A stretch of 64,000 bases of DNA from Glossina fuscipes (Eukaryota; Arthropoda; Insecta; Diptera; Glossinidae): positions 323,483 to 387,482 of the forward strand of contig NW_023998523.1 of NCBI RefSeq assembly GCF_014805625.2. Reading direction: 5' to 3'. Of this stretch, positions 51,576 to 62,975 are shown piece by piece. The notes under the pieces were generated by a model. That model saw only the letters and a list, made by a program, of their open reading frames with translations. It ran no database searches and was not told the origin of the DNA. The position numbers and the translations under genes were made by a program. Positions within the stretch are counted from its first letter, which is position 1, and the number at the start of each line of letters is the position of its first letter.

Positions 51576-53187
51576 ATGTGTTGTTGATGCATGCAGGCTG
51601 TGTTGCATTGTTTTATGATATTGCGTCGTTGTCTCTTTTTCTCTTATTTCACAGCTGCTATTATTATTCTTCTTTTCTGGTATTGTAAACATAATTCTTT
51701 TGTTCATTTCCAGAACGCCATTAAAAGGCTTCTTCTTTCCCCATGCTTAAAGCTCAACCTAGCATTTACTCATGGATAATATGTGTACTTTGCTTACTGT
51801 ACACACAGCCATTGGCAACAACAACAACAACAACAACAACAACGATAACAATACTTCAGTTCAAGCAGAAGGTATTACATTACTAGTGAACATAGAATTA
51901 CATCTAGAGATTTTTTCTATATCGCATCCACCTCCTCTCTCGTTCTTAGAATATCTTACCCTTACCTCCTCCATTCTCCTCACATTCTCAAAACATACAT
52001 TTGATGAACTCTATTATTTTCCTTATATTTTTTGTTGTTTTTTTTTTACTTTTTTTTTTTTTATTATTTTTCTTCATGGAAAACAATCGAAAAGATTTCA
52101 TTTTTAAAACCTTTCATGTAACTTTGCTGTTATTGGATTGTATCCTTTTGTTTACTGCTCTTAGCATCGTTCGAACACCCTGATCGGGTGTTATACTGCT
52201 TGCATACATATGCATCTACATCTAAGCACATTCGTAGTCTTACACGCGTAACTAAAAGGTAATTTGCTTTCAAATTATTTACCATCCAAGCTTTTCATAA
52301 CTCTCTGCTGCCACCATAGCTTAAGAGTAATTTCGCGTTTTGGGTAAAAAAAAAAAAAAAAAAAATATTATAAAACAACGAAGAGATTTTTAAAATTATT
52401 TTTTCTTCTTCTATGATGCGGATAATGATGGGTTTTTTTTACGCATATTCGAGTTCTACACAGAGAGATTAAATACCAGAAAGAATTTTTATTATAGAGT
52501 TGCTTATCCATCTAATCTGCATCTATTCTCAATGAATTTTAATGAATGTACGCTGGATAGTGGCGAAATGCTTTGTTGGGAGGAATAGTCTTTGAACGGA
52601 AATAATTCGATTTTTATGTTACACGAATAAGAAATGAATATTGTTTACACGTTCGTTAACTTTTATTCTTTTGCTTTTACTTCTTAAAATAGTTCGGTTT
52701 CAGTTGACTGCTCACTTGAGTCTACTAATCACTTTTGTTCTGCTTATCTGTGAGACTTCAAGAATATGTTTTTATTTTGATAAATGGGTTATTTTTTTTT
52801 TTGCGATTTTTCAGGTGAACATGGCACCATTACGTAGCATGATTCAGCTCTGTGAATGTGCTTTGGAGTTTGGTATCCTGATGACGAGGCAGTTCTTTAC
52901 ACAAGTTTATTGAAAACTCAACGTGGACTCGGTTTTGTAATTTTTCTTTTGTCTTCCTTATACACTAAAAAGATGACTAGCGAAGACACAGATCAACTTT
53001 CGTGACATTAGCTAGTCAAGGTCTACACTTTTCCATTTACAAGAATTGACATTTCGTCAATAAATTTGCGGATTGTGCGGAAATTTGTTCTTATTGCTTA
53101 GGCACGTGTCATGGCTATTGCTTTTGTTATGTCTTTTGTTAATATATTCGTAACCATTGAAATTGGGAGGGAATATGATAATAAGCA
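51575..53187. other. AT-rich block with triplet and homopolymer repeats
   Basis: Holds a CAA array at 51818-51844, T-rich sequence at 52037-52073, a 20-base A run at 52346-52365 and a T run at 52791-52801. A sequence resembling a 3' splice site ('tttttgcgatttttcag' ending 52814) precedes a short open frame, but no downstream donor or protein similarity supports an exon. Confidence 0.4.
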
Positions 53188-53825
53188 TTTTTATACCCTA
53201 CACTATTGTGGGGGTGACATTAAATTTCTGCGGGTGTATGTAGAAAAAATTAAGAGGAACTTGCTACCTCTCATTATACTAATCTATGCAGAATCGTCTC
53301 CGATTTGAACCGATTTCGTCATGTTTGTCTGTCTGTCTGTCTGTCTATTTTAGTATTTAAAGTACAAATCGCAATTTGCGAAATATTTTGAGAACATTTT
53401 ACCTAAGGATGAACAGTATTGAGACCGACTGCGTACAGTAAGACCGAGCGATTTTGAAAAATCATTATATGAAAAAAAAAAATTTGCGATTATTTATATT
53501 TGTCGGCAAAGATCGGATAAACTTGGACATTTTGGTTAGGAAGGAATCATTCCTTAAACTCTCTCTCATTTGAAGTGTTCGTACCAAAGGTAACTATTCA
53601 GTTTTCATTTAGTGTCTTATGATCTGAATTACTTCAATATAAGGATTTATAAAGCTGCTGTTGTAAGCCAAGGCCGTAAATGGCTATTTTCGGCATCCCT
53701 TCCAACATAATTTTTGCATGGGAAAAAGACCTCATTTTTGGTATTTTATGATGAAAATAGATGAAGGATTGTAGTAAATGAAGTGATGTATAGGTTATTT
53801 AACGGTCGGCTTTGCCCGACTATAA
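53188..53825 (+). mobile_element. Dispersed repeat family X, near full-length copy
   Basis: Both ends are visible: the start 'tttttataccctacactattgtggggg' and the end 'taacggtcggctttgcccgactataa'. Inside, 'cgatttcgtcatgtttgtctgtctgtctgtc' (53309-53339) sits about 120 bp from the start. At 638 bp it carries no open frame and must be non-autonomous. The internal GTCT array (53325-53346) is part of the element and may have expanded locally. Confidence 0.6.
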
Positions 53826-54956
53826 TGTGTGAACTTATTCTTTATATTCCCTTTGATGGTTATATAAAAGCCTTAGATGAACATTTTAGATAAAATCCCC
53901 TCCCAAGTGGGGTAAATGAATCGCAAAATCTCTATAAAAAAAATAAAAAAATGTGCTAAACTTAAGTTAAACTACTTTGAAGGGTAAGTATATGTAGATT
54001 TGTTAACTTATGAAGTTTTCCTGAATGCTCTCGAACAATATTTTATGACTTCATTTGATTATCGTAATACTTTTTCAGAAAAAGGAAAAGTTTTTCTGAT
54101 AGCTTTGGCGGTTTTTATACCACCTAACAGTGAGCTTATGAACCATTCGCTCTTTATTTTTAACGACACGGAGGCAATTTATTTTAGAAGGATGAGGACA
54201 TAATCATTTTGTCAGAATGCTTGCAAAGAAAGGCACAGAGCCCTTATCAAGTGTATATTTTCTTTATCAGCATGAAATTCTGAATCGACGAAGTCATGTC
54301 TACGCATCTGTGTGTTGCTGATACCCTTCTAGTCGCTAAAATGATGATAACGACTTCAATGATTTCTGCACGCAGGTTGGTCAGAACACGCGCCCACAAC
54401 AAATCGTAAGGTGAACGCAATTCGCTTTCTCTAAACAAAAATTTGTTGGTTAATTATGGGAGACAGGAGGCTGAAATTTTCCACATTTAATTTACGCAAA
54501 CCTCCACTATATATATATATGCAAAAATTTGAAAAATCGGCTATACCTTATTTATCGTATCGCACACAAGACAGAGTGTTTGAAACTAATTTGTACGTTG
54601 CTCAAATGTAGATAAGTTATCTGCCTAAAAGTACATTAATTGTAGAGTATATAAGATGGACACCCCCGATCTTTTTTTGTTAATAAAATCTGGGTACCAA
54701 ATAAAACGACTCGCAGAGAGGAAGTGGACGTCACAACCTGGTAGATTAATGTTTCTTAGCAAAACCTTTAAGTGAAGTAAAAGGACAAAGATAAACTTTT
54801 CTTTTCTTCATTTTTTACGACCATAAGTGAAAGCATGGCCCACAAATGGTGGTGGGTAAGCTAGATTCATGACCATTAGAAAGGAGTTATGTTAACCTTT
54901 TTAGCATAAAAAATATTATTTTAAAACCTCTCAGTAAATCACAAAAAAATTTAAAA
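53826..54956. other. AT-rich non-coding DNA
   Basis: No gene recognised. A short TA run is at 54509-54521. This stretch ends at the left arm of the large inverted-repeat element. Confidence 0.4.
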
Positions 54957-56452
54957 GGTGTGAAGATAAATTCGAATTTAACTAGTAAAAACACCTACCA
55001 TTTCCGTTAACATACCTCTGTTAACGACTTAACAGAGCTCATGTTAAATAATTACAATTGAGGTATAGTTGGTTTGAAAGCCTAATCCGTCCATATTAAA
55101 AAAAAGAAAATATTTTTGTGGGCATTTCATGAATCAATATAAAACTACCTTTCAAGCAAACTAAACAAATTCAAATTCTGCTTATGGAAACTATTTTTAA
55201 CGGTATTTGAAATTTGGTATGTTAGCGAAAACTGCATATGAAAAAACACCCAAATTTGACACTCTNNNNNNNNNNNNNNNNNNNNNNNNNNNNNNNNNNN
55301 NNNNNNNNNNNNNNNNNNNNNNNNNNNNNNNNNNNNNNNNNNNNNNNNNNNNNNNNNNNNNNNNNNNNNNNNNNNNNNNNNNNNNNNNNNNNNNNNNNNN
55401 NNNNNNNNNNNNNNNNNNNNNNNNNNNNNNNNNNNNNNNNNNNNNNNNNNNNNNNNNNNNNNNNNNNNNNNNNNNNNNNNNNNNNNNNNNNNNNNNNNNN
55501 NNNNNNNNNNNNNNNNNNNNNNNNNNNNNNNNNNNNNNNNNNNNNNNNNNNNNNNNNNNNNNNNNNNNNNNNNNNNNNNNNNNNNNNNNNNNNNNNNNNN
55601 NNNNNNNNNNNNNNNNNNNNNNNNNNNNNNNNNNNNNNNNNNNNNNNNNNNNNNNNNNNNNNNNNNNNNNNNNNNNNNNNNNNNNNNNNNNNNNNNNNNN
55701 NNNNNNNNNNNNNNNNNNNNNNNNNNNNNNNNNNNNNNNNNNNNNNNNNNNNNNNNNNNNNNNNNNNNNNNNNNNNNNNNNNNNNNNNNNNNNNNNNNNN
55801 NNNNNNNNNNNNNNNNNNNNNNNNNNNNNNNNNNNNNNNNNNNNNNNNNNNNNNNNNNNNNNNNNNNNNNNNNNNNNNNNNNNNNNNNNNNNNNNNNNNN
55901 NNNNNNNNNNNNNNNNNNNNNNNNNNNNNNNNNNNNNNNNNNNNNNNNNNNNNNNNNNNNNNNNNNNNNNNNNNNNNNNNNNNNNNNNNNNNNNNNNNNN
56001 NNNNNNNNNNNNNNNNNNNNNNNNNNNNNNNNNNNNNNNNNNNNNNNNNNNNNNNNNNNNNNNNNNNNNNNNNNNNNNNNNNNNNNNNNNNNNNNNNNNN
56101 NNNNNNNNNNNNNNNNNNNNNNNNNNNNNNNNNNNNNNNNNNNAGAGTGTCAAATTTGGGTGTTTTTTCATATGCAGTTTTCGCTAACATACCAAATTTC
56201 AAATACCGTTAAAAATAGTTTCTATAAGCAGAATTTGAATTTGTTTAGTTTGCTTGAAAGGTAGTTTTATATTGATTCATGAAATGCCCACAAAAATATT
56301 TTCTTTTTTTTAATATGGACGGATTAGGCTTTCAAACCAACTATATCTCAATTGTAATTATTTAACATGAGCTCTGTTAAGTCGTTAACAGAGGTATGTT
56401 AACAGAAATGGTAGGTGTCTTTACTAGTTAAATTCGAATTTATCTTCACACC
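54957..56452. mobile_element. Element A: transposon with 309-bp inverted arms, interior unsequenced
   Basis: The left arm (54957-55265) and right arm (56144-56452) are both 309 bp and align end to end without gaps when one is reversed, with only about four visible differences. The outer ends read GGTGTGAAGATAAATTCGAA. Such long, near-identical arms fit a foldback-type or long-TIR DNA transposon. The low divergence suggests recent activity or gene conversion between the arms. The flanks carry TTAA-containing sequence on both sides (54951-54954 and 56454-56457) but not at identical distance from the ends, so the target-site duplication is unresolved. Any transposase would lie in the N run. Open frames drawn through the Ns are artefacts. 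Confidence 0.85.
55266..56143. other. Assembly gap (878 N)
   Basis: A continuous run of Ns with no sequence information. It sits exactly between the mirrored inner ends 'gacactct' and 'agagtgtc' of element A, so the assembly failed symmetrically at the inner border of the inverted repeat. The true length may differ from 878. Confidence 0.99.
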
Positions 56453-57205
56453 CTTAAAAATTTATATAGTTTTGTAAAAGCCTGGGGAGCTTCGGAGGAT
56501 GCTCTATGAATTTTACATTAGTGACACTTACTTCTTCTAAACTTAATAGCTTATAAGTGTATTGACTATGATGGACCGTGATCTGTTCGGAAACAAGATT
56601 CATCGCATACTCTTCTATAAGCGTTTTACTCAAGCTTGGACCTAAAACTAAAAAGGTTCACTTACTCGTTTTTACAAAATATCGCATGAAAGATATATAT
56701 CTTAAAAATAGTTCTTCTAAATTTTGGATTAACTTTTAAGTACTTTGTAAATATTCTATCTCTCTCTCTCTCTCTGTCTCTCTCTGGCTCACTGACATTG
56801 CATATCCTTTTTTTTCTTCTAATTCTCATCAAGCTCAAGCCTAGAGAGAACTACTCTAAAAGCTGAATATTCTGTTTACCAGACTTTTAAAATTGTTTGC
56901 TATAAACATGTGTATTACGTATTATATAAAAAACTAAAATAATTGAATAAATATGAAAACATTAAGCAAACCGATCATGAATACCTTACACTTTACACTC
57001 TCTACTACTATAAAAAATTATACGGGAAACATAAAATCATTGACGTGACAGTTTTATGATTTAAGACGAACAAAAAAAAAAAAAAAAGAAGAAGAAGAAG
57101 AAGACCTGATTCCATTTAAAACTCAAGTGTATTCAACTAATGTATGCATTGGGTAAGTACCGTAAAACAACACTTCTCTTCTAACAGGAATTATATTAGA
57201 ATTAT
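56453..57205. other. AT-rich non-coding DNA with CT and GAA tracts
   Basis: Contains a TC tract at about 56758-56787 and a GAA triplet array at about 57084-57103 that follows an A run. No gene recognised. Confidence 0.45.
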
Positions 57206-57210
57206 TGGAA

Positions 57211-57250
<40 letters not shown>

Positions 57251-57259
57251 AAAAAAAAA
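57206..57259. repeat. (GAAA)n tetranucleotide repeat
   Basis: Eleven or so perfect GAAA units ending in an A run. Confidence 0.93.
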
Positions 57260-57467
57260 TGAATAAATAAAGAAATGTGAAGAGAATTGAAAAGCACACA
57301 CATGCGTATTAAAGACATCATATGGGTTAATAAGAATTTCCATGACAGAAACATTGGTAAACAACCCTAAAACTACACAAAAAAAAAGAGAGAGCAGAAC
57401 ATTAACATAAAGTGAATATTAAGAAAAAGAAAAAAAAGAAAAAATTCATTTCATTACACAAGACGAC

Positions 57468-57506
57468 TGCTACTACTACTACTACTACTACTAACACTAC
57501 TACTAA
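57468..57506. repeat. (CTA)n triplet repeat
   Basis: Nine perfect ACT/CTA units, one interruption ('aacacta'), then three more units. Confidence 0.92.
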
Positions 57507-58558
57507 AGGGCGGATGTCAATTATAAGAGCAGTAAATATAAATGCATATAAAATTAGAGTAACACTTTTATGTTAGTTTCGTAAAAGTTATGTACACATA
57601 AACCTCTCTTAATTAATTTATGATAAACATAATAAAGAAACAATTGTGTAGAAAAAGGTATCAAAAGACATCTCCTTAGTTCCGGCCTATTAAATCTATC
57701 TAATAGAATTTTCATCCCTAATTTTACTTATATAAAACATTTTCCAATGTTCATGCATCGATTGTATTAAACGTAAAGAAAAATCAAATAAGGAGAAAAT
57801 ATTATGCAGCATACCTCATGAACTAAATCTTTTGTAGCCATTAATTATGATCTCTACATATGCTGCTATGAATAATGAACAACAAGACGAAAACTACGTT
57901 TCCCTTGAGGCGAAAACTTTTGTATAGTTTGTAAAAAAAAAAGAGTTGTGTTCTTCTTGGGTCCGTTACCCTTCTCCTTCCCCTTCCCCTCTACCTCTTC
58001 TTTTCCGTCCAAGCCTTTCACTCATCTTCATTCCTCAGACATTTGCTGCAGGCCATAGATTATATTGATGATAATATAAACGTTTTTTGTTTCTTTAACT
58101 TTATTTTGTTTACTTACATTTTCGAAAATTTTCCCATACCGATTATGCGCACTTTACGCATTTTTCAAGCTATAAGAGAACATAAGTCTGTAATCTTAAC
58201 TTTTTGTCGCAAATTTCCCGCTTTGTAAATATAATATTTACGGTTGAGTCGCTTTGATTGAATTCGAAAAAACTTCACAGACTTCATTAAATGGAATTGC
58301 TGGACTTAGATTGGATGACAAATTCGTAAACAGCATCATCACTGGCAAAGGATTAAGCTAAACAACGATTTTTCTTAATAGCTATGCTTACCTTTGTTAG
58401 TTTCTTATTGCGTCTCTCTACCGTGTCATACTATGACCATTTTCATAATTTCAGTTTGATAGGGAAAGGATGAGAGGGGTAAAGATAAGATACTGCTCTA
58501 ACGATTTTGGGCGGATATTACGCCTAATGGCATAATTTTTTTTTTAGCAACTTCCTAA
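57507..58558. other. AT-rich non-coding DNA
   Basis: A pyrimidine-rich stretch at 57968-58035 (CCTTCTCC-type) is the only visible feature. No gene recognised. Confidence 0.4.
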
Positions 58559-58712
58559 TCGTTGACGGGGCTTAGATCTAGTATGGGCCAGCGCAGAATA
58601 GAAATGCTGCTGCCGAATGGCGGCTTTCTACTCAAGCGCCGGCGGAAACTGTATTCTGACATAACGATGGTATCGAGTGTATTGACGTATGGAAGAGAGG
58701 AAGGTGTTCCAT
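58559..58712 (+). pseudogene. Reverse transcriptase C-terminal relic (R1/jockey-like style)
   Basis: One plus-strand frame open from 58559 to 58711 reads LLPNGGFLLKRRRKLYSDIT, continuing MVSSVLTYG. This resembles the '(M)PNxGGP...RRRLL..VV.SVLLYG...W' block after the palm domain in R1-type and related non-LTR retrotransposons. The expected Trp a few residues later is not seen. The next frame (from about 58652 to 58976) is open but has no similarity I recognise. Base composition is noticeably more balanced than the surroundings, as expected for a former coding region. Confidence 0.45.
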
Positions 58713-60734
58713 AGTCGCAAATGTATTTGCCGTTCAACTTGCTCTGGATACACTTTACGAAAGCAATAATGAAATGACACAGAATTCGAAGAAGCGAATG
58801 TATTTGTGCCTGCTCACTTTAATGCGTGATATTTATTGCGAGTACACATGTTCAATAGATTTACTCAATCTGAAGAGCAGTGTAACGACACTGCTCAAAA
58901 TTATAGCATGCGACAAGGAGGAGAAGAAATGTATTATACGCGAGTTTACGTTACGAAATGGCATTAAGGGAGAATAAAAACTATGATAAAAGTACGTGGA
59001 TTTCGAAAACAAGACTACATTTGAAACAGATTAAGGCGTGATCTTCATTACGACTATAGGCATATGATCTAATGGCTTTTAAAATTCAAAAGAATTGTTT
59101 TCCAATTCCTTATTCAGCTAAGCGGTAAGGTTGACAAGAGACGTTCTTTGCCCGGAGGCGGAACTTTATGAAAACTACGATACAACGAAACGGGACTTAA
59201 AAGGAACTTTAAAGTAAAATGAGTTGATGTGACTTGAAAAAAAGATTTGAAAGGATTGTATACAACTTAAGGTATTTCCGATAATAACTTCCTATAGCAT
59301 GTTAAACGTGCATTATTGTAGTTAGTGAAGACGAAGAAAGATAAGAATTAGGCACTAAAAAAGAAAAAAAATCGCTCCTAGTTGAGTTTAATTGCTTTTC
59401 CTTTGTTGTTAATGCTTTACGTCTTTGTTACTAAGATGAGAATATTAACGACGCGTTAAATTGAGTTCATTTAATAATTGCAATCATTGCCTTGGTTACC
59501 CCTAATTTATATAAGATTCTCCGTTTAAGTTCACGTGTTTCATAATTAGTTTTTAAAATCATTCCTCCTACTTTTATATCAACATCATATACGTATATCT
59601 AAGGAGTTACAGTTAGTTGTGTAGTGACGGTTTTGTATGTTTGCTTATGTTAATAAGGGTCGGCCATGGTAACTGTAAACCAAAAAGTATCTAATTTCTT
59701 AAAAAAAAAGAAGAGCATCTGGCAAGTGAATGAGTAAACGGCGACTTAATCTGTGAATAATGAAATAAAATATGAATTTGATGGATGGGGGGATACACAA
59801 TCTTAAAAAGGATCGAGAATCGAAAAAGCGTAAAAACAGATAAGAAAAAAAAAAATTGTTTATTACTTTAGTTTAGATAGTTCCATCTAACTTAGATAGA
59901 TGATTGTATATATCTCTCCTTGTGGTTTTTAAGTATTTTCTTCCATTCCTTTTTGTCGGCAATAAAGGTTTTTTTTTTTTACATCTTCCTCGTCTCGAGG
60001 GAAAAGGGATAAAAAACAAAGATTATCAATAAACGAAAGGAATGCTGCGTTCGCTTAAGCACTATATCTGAGTATCTTAACATTATCGATCGAGTAACAC
60101 ATTTGGTTGATCGTTGCTTTCAAGCATTTGTGTGCATATTACGACGACATTTTATAAGTGAAAACTATGAGGTTTTCAGTCATGGATCGATACATACTCG
60201 CACAGAGTAGTCACATGTATGAACAAGATGATAATTTCATTATCAATAATTGTGAAAAAAAATTCATTTTCATAGTATTTTTACATTTAAGATCGCGAGG
60301 GTAATAAACAAGCTCGAGAAACTCTCCAAGAACAACGACGAACAACGACAGATATCTTTTGCTTGAAAGTTTTTTTGTCAGACCTCAATTAAATTATGGG
60401 TAGTGTTTACCAATGAGAAAATCAGATCAGGCAAGGACGACCGTTAAATGTCCTACATTTGCCTAACAGAACTCTTCATTTACATCTTCCCATTTAAATG
60501 CATGTTTTTCATGGAAGCTCTGACCTCAAAGCAGTTCAACAACGTAAACTGACCTGATCTACATGTAGAAAATTTAATTTCCTTGACAAACAATTCCTTA
60601 TTATCCATCTATTTTCGTCATATTTTACAGGAAAACTCTTTTAGGGGAACGCATTCAAAAGATTGAGTTATCTGATCCACATTTTTCGAAGAGTATTCAT
60701 TGCTCGGAAATTCCTGTCGGGCATTTTTTGTACG
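58713..60734. other. AT-rich non-coding DNA
   Basis: The open frame ending at 58976 follows the RT relic and may be part of the same dead element, but its sequence is not recognised. A and T runs lie at 59701-59709, 59847-59855 and 59970-59980. Otherwise nothing. Confidence 0.35.
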
Positions 60735-61045
60735 TAAGAACTTTTCTAAAATTGGTCGCTATGCTTTCGTTCTTGGACCAAAATGTAGCAGGATATAAAT
60801 CTCTGTCAAAATATCTCAAAATTTTACAGCCCATAGGTTGCGCAAAAAAAAAAATAAATAAAAAAATACAGGGGCAAGCATCAAGCATCGAGACTAGTCT
60901 CAGAAGGGAAGATTCAAGTTTCAAAAGGAAATGATTTCGAAGCGATCGGTCTAACAAGAGATGGATATATTTGGAGTCCTCTTGTGTGCATTCGCACAAG
61001 CTTAATATAGCCGGTACCATAAGCGGTGTAGGGTACAGAAAGAGA
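60735..61045 (-). mobile_element. Dispersed repeat family X, truncated minus-strand copy
   Basis: The right end 'cataagcggtgtagggtacagaaa' reads on the minus strand as the family start 'taccctacaccgcttatg'. Further left, 'cgttcttggaccaaaatgtagcagg' followed by 'tctgtcaaaatatctcaaaatttta' corresponds to the internal 'ttttggNccaaggacg' and 'gatac/atattttga' blocks on the opposite strand. The far terminus is missing. The 140-codon minus-strand open frame at 60697-61119 lies over this repeat and is not a host gene. Confidence 0.55.
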
Positions 61046-61519
61046 AGAGAGAAGTTGGCAAAGAGTGCACGTTTATCGTCTTCTGAAAGTTGTGCAGATT
61101 TCGTTGATGTATGTGGCACGATAAACTTAGCATGAAATTCATTCTTTAAACCTCAAAGATAATAAAAACGTATACTTTACGTATCATATTTCTGATCACG
61201 TTAACAGATTTTTGTATTAAATTTCCTCTTTCGGGTGGCAATTCAATTTAATTTTAATTAAGTAACGTGAGAAAGACTGAGTATCGTATGAATCGTTGGT
61301 CAGTAATGATCGAAATCTAAATATCACCTATGACCAAACTTATAGATGTAACAGTTTTAAATAAGTAAAGCAAGCGTAACCGGCTAACTAGGGCCGAGAA
61401 GCATAACATTATGAATACAAATATATATAAATTCTGCAGAGGTGAATAGCATTCTCAAAAGCTTATGATTTCAATAGTATATGAGTTATGTACAAGTAAT
61501 AGATAAAATGTTCGCGTTC
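61046..61519. other. AT-rich spacer between two repeat copies
   Basis: No gene or repeat end recognised between the two oppositely oriented family X copies. Confidence 0.4.
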
Positions 61520-62152
61520 TTTTTATATCCTCCTGCACTTCTTTTGTTGTACCGATTTAAGCATGTCTGTCTGTCCGGCACGTCTGTTTTGGTGTTCAGT
61601 TCACTCATCAAAAGTTTCGAGATACTTTGACGGAATATAAAACGCTAACACCTTTTGGGCCAAGGGCCAAGGACGCTATTCAAAATGGGTTGAATCGGAT
61701 CACTTTGGTACTCGCTCGTCATCTAAAGGCCTGTTTTGAAAAAATCGTTATAATAAAAAAATGTTTCATTTTTAATATTTCTCAACACAAACACTGGAAA
61801 ATATTATTTCGCGCATATTAAAAACCGAAAATGGAAAATTTGAACCGTATGGAACCGGTTTTTGAACCCTTTCCCTATTTCCTATAGAAAGTTCAAGCCT
61901 GTATGGCAACAATCTGTTATTCTTAGTGTTCTATGACAAAATTGTGATTTGAATTATAAATTTACTGCGGTTAGTTTGGACTCGGCAGTGCCATTCTTTA
62001 AGACCCTCTCGCGTGATAATAAGGATTCCCAAGGTAATTATGATATATGATTAAAAAGTACAATCGTTAATATTTAACGACCAAGATAAGTGAAGAATTA
62101 TTGTAACCAAAGTCGTATAGGACACTTAATAGTCGGCCTTGCTTGATTGCAA
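61520..62152 (+). mobile_element. Dispersed repeat family X, near full-length copy
   Basis: The start 'tttttatatcctcctgcac', the 'cgatttaagcatgtctgtctgtccg' block (61552-61576), the 'ttttgggccaagggccaaggacg' block (61649-61671) and the end 'cttaatagtcggccttgcttgattgcaa' follow in the family order. The length (633 bp) is close to that of the copy at 53188-53825 (638 bp), which supports both as near-complete. No intact open frame. Confidence 0.55.
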
Positions 62153-62905
62153 TCCTTTGAAATTATTATTTATTGGCAACTGAAAGACGTGCACAAATCT
62201 ACTCTATCTGCTCAAACGTGTAATAAGTTAATAAAAACATATCGCTTCAAGCATCTCGTTGTATTTTTATAAGTCTTATGGCGATTTTCTCAAACAACGT
62301 CTATGTAAACAACAATATGCATATACTTTTCTCTTTCTTTTAAAAACTGTCCGTCTTAACGCTGTCAATAATAAATAAGTTCAGAGGTTATCTTGAAGCT
62401 GCAAAGCTTTTTTTTTTGGTAACTTTACGCGTCTATATGAAAGTGTGAGTGTGTGTGTGTCTAAGCGTTTGTTTGCTTGTTGCGCAAAGGAATGATAAAA
62501 TAAGTATGCACTCATCCTTTGGCGGTCGGCATGATCGGTTGGTTATTTGGTCATTTCTAGTTGGTTTCGACGAGTTATAAGTTTGTGTAAAAGTGTAAGT
62601 TCGTATGTCTGTCTATATTTACTCGACCACCACATATGGTTTTTTGTGTGTGCACATAGCTTGACTTGTTATGCGCTACTATTATTCATGTTACTGTTTT
62701 TGTTCCTATTTATTTATACTTTGTTATTGTTGCTGATAGTTTACGGTACTGTTTTGTTGCCATTTTTCGTTATAATGGGGTGATGGCTGGCTGCTAACTT
62801 AGTATTGTTTGCCGTATTGTTGGTCAGTGGGTTAATGACTTAAAACTGAAACTGAAAACTCTCGACAAGATAAAGTATATATGAGAAGCAGCATTCCAAT
62901 GGTTG
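62153..62905. other. T-rich, TG-containing non-coding block
   Basis: Contains a short TG run at 62444-62460 and T-rich low-complexity sequence. The 78-codon open frame at 62547-62783 is a hydrophobic artefact of T-rich DNA. Confidence 0.4.
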
Positions 62906-62906
62906 C

Positions 62907-62942
<36 letters not shown>

Positions 62943-62975
62943 TATCATCATTATCATCAGCAGCAGCAGCAGCAT
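62906..62975. repeat. Compound (CAT)n(CAG)n triplet array
   Basis: Eleven perfect CAT units, then CAT/TAT variants, then five CAG units. On the minus strand this is read as an Asp-rich and Ala-rich stretch within a 147-codon open frame (62824-63267). The rest of that frame is Lys/Asn low-complexity sequence, so I treat it as repeat-generated rather than a gene. Confidence 0.93.

Noticed and set aside
52798..52913. Possible exon after a polypyrimidine-AG sequence
   Set aside because: No donor site, no protein similarity, and T-rich DNA makes such acceptor-like sequences common.
55197..56212. Four overlapping open frames of 324-326 codons
   Set aside because: They exist only because the Ns contain no stop codons; the real sequence on each side is the inverted repeat arm.
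60697..61119. Minus-strand open frame of 140 codons
   Set aside because: It overlies a dispersed repeat copy recognised by its terminus and internal blocks, and shows no protein domain.
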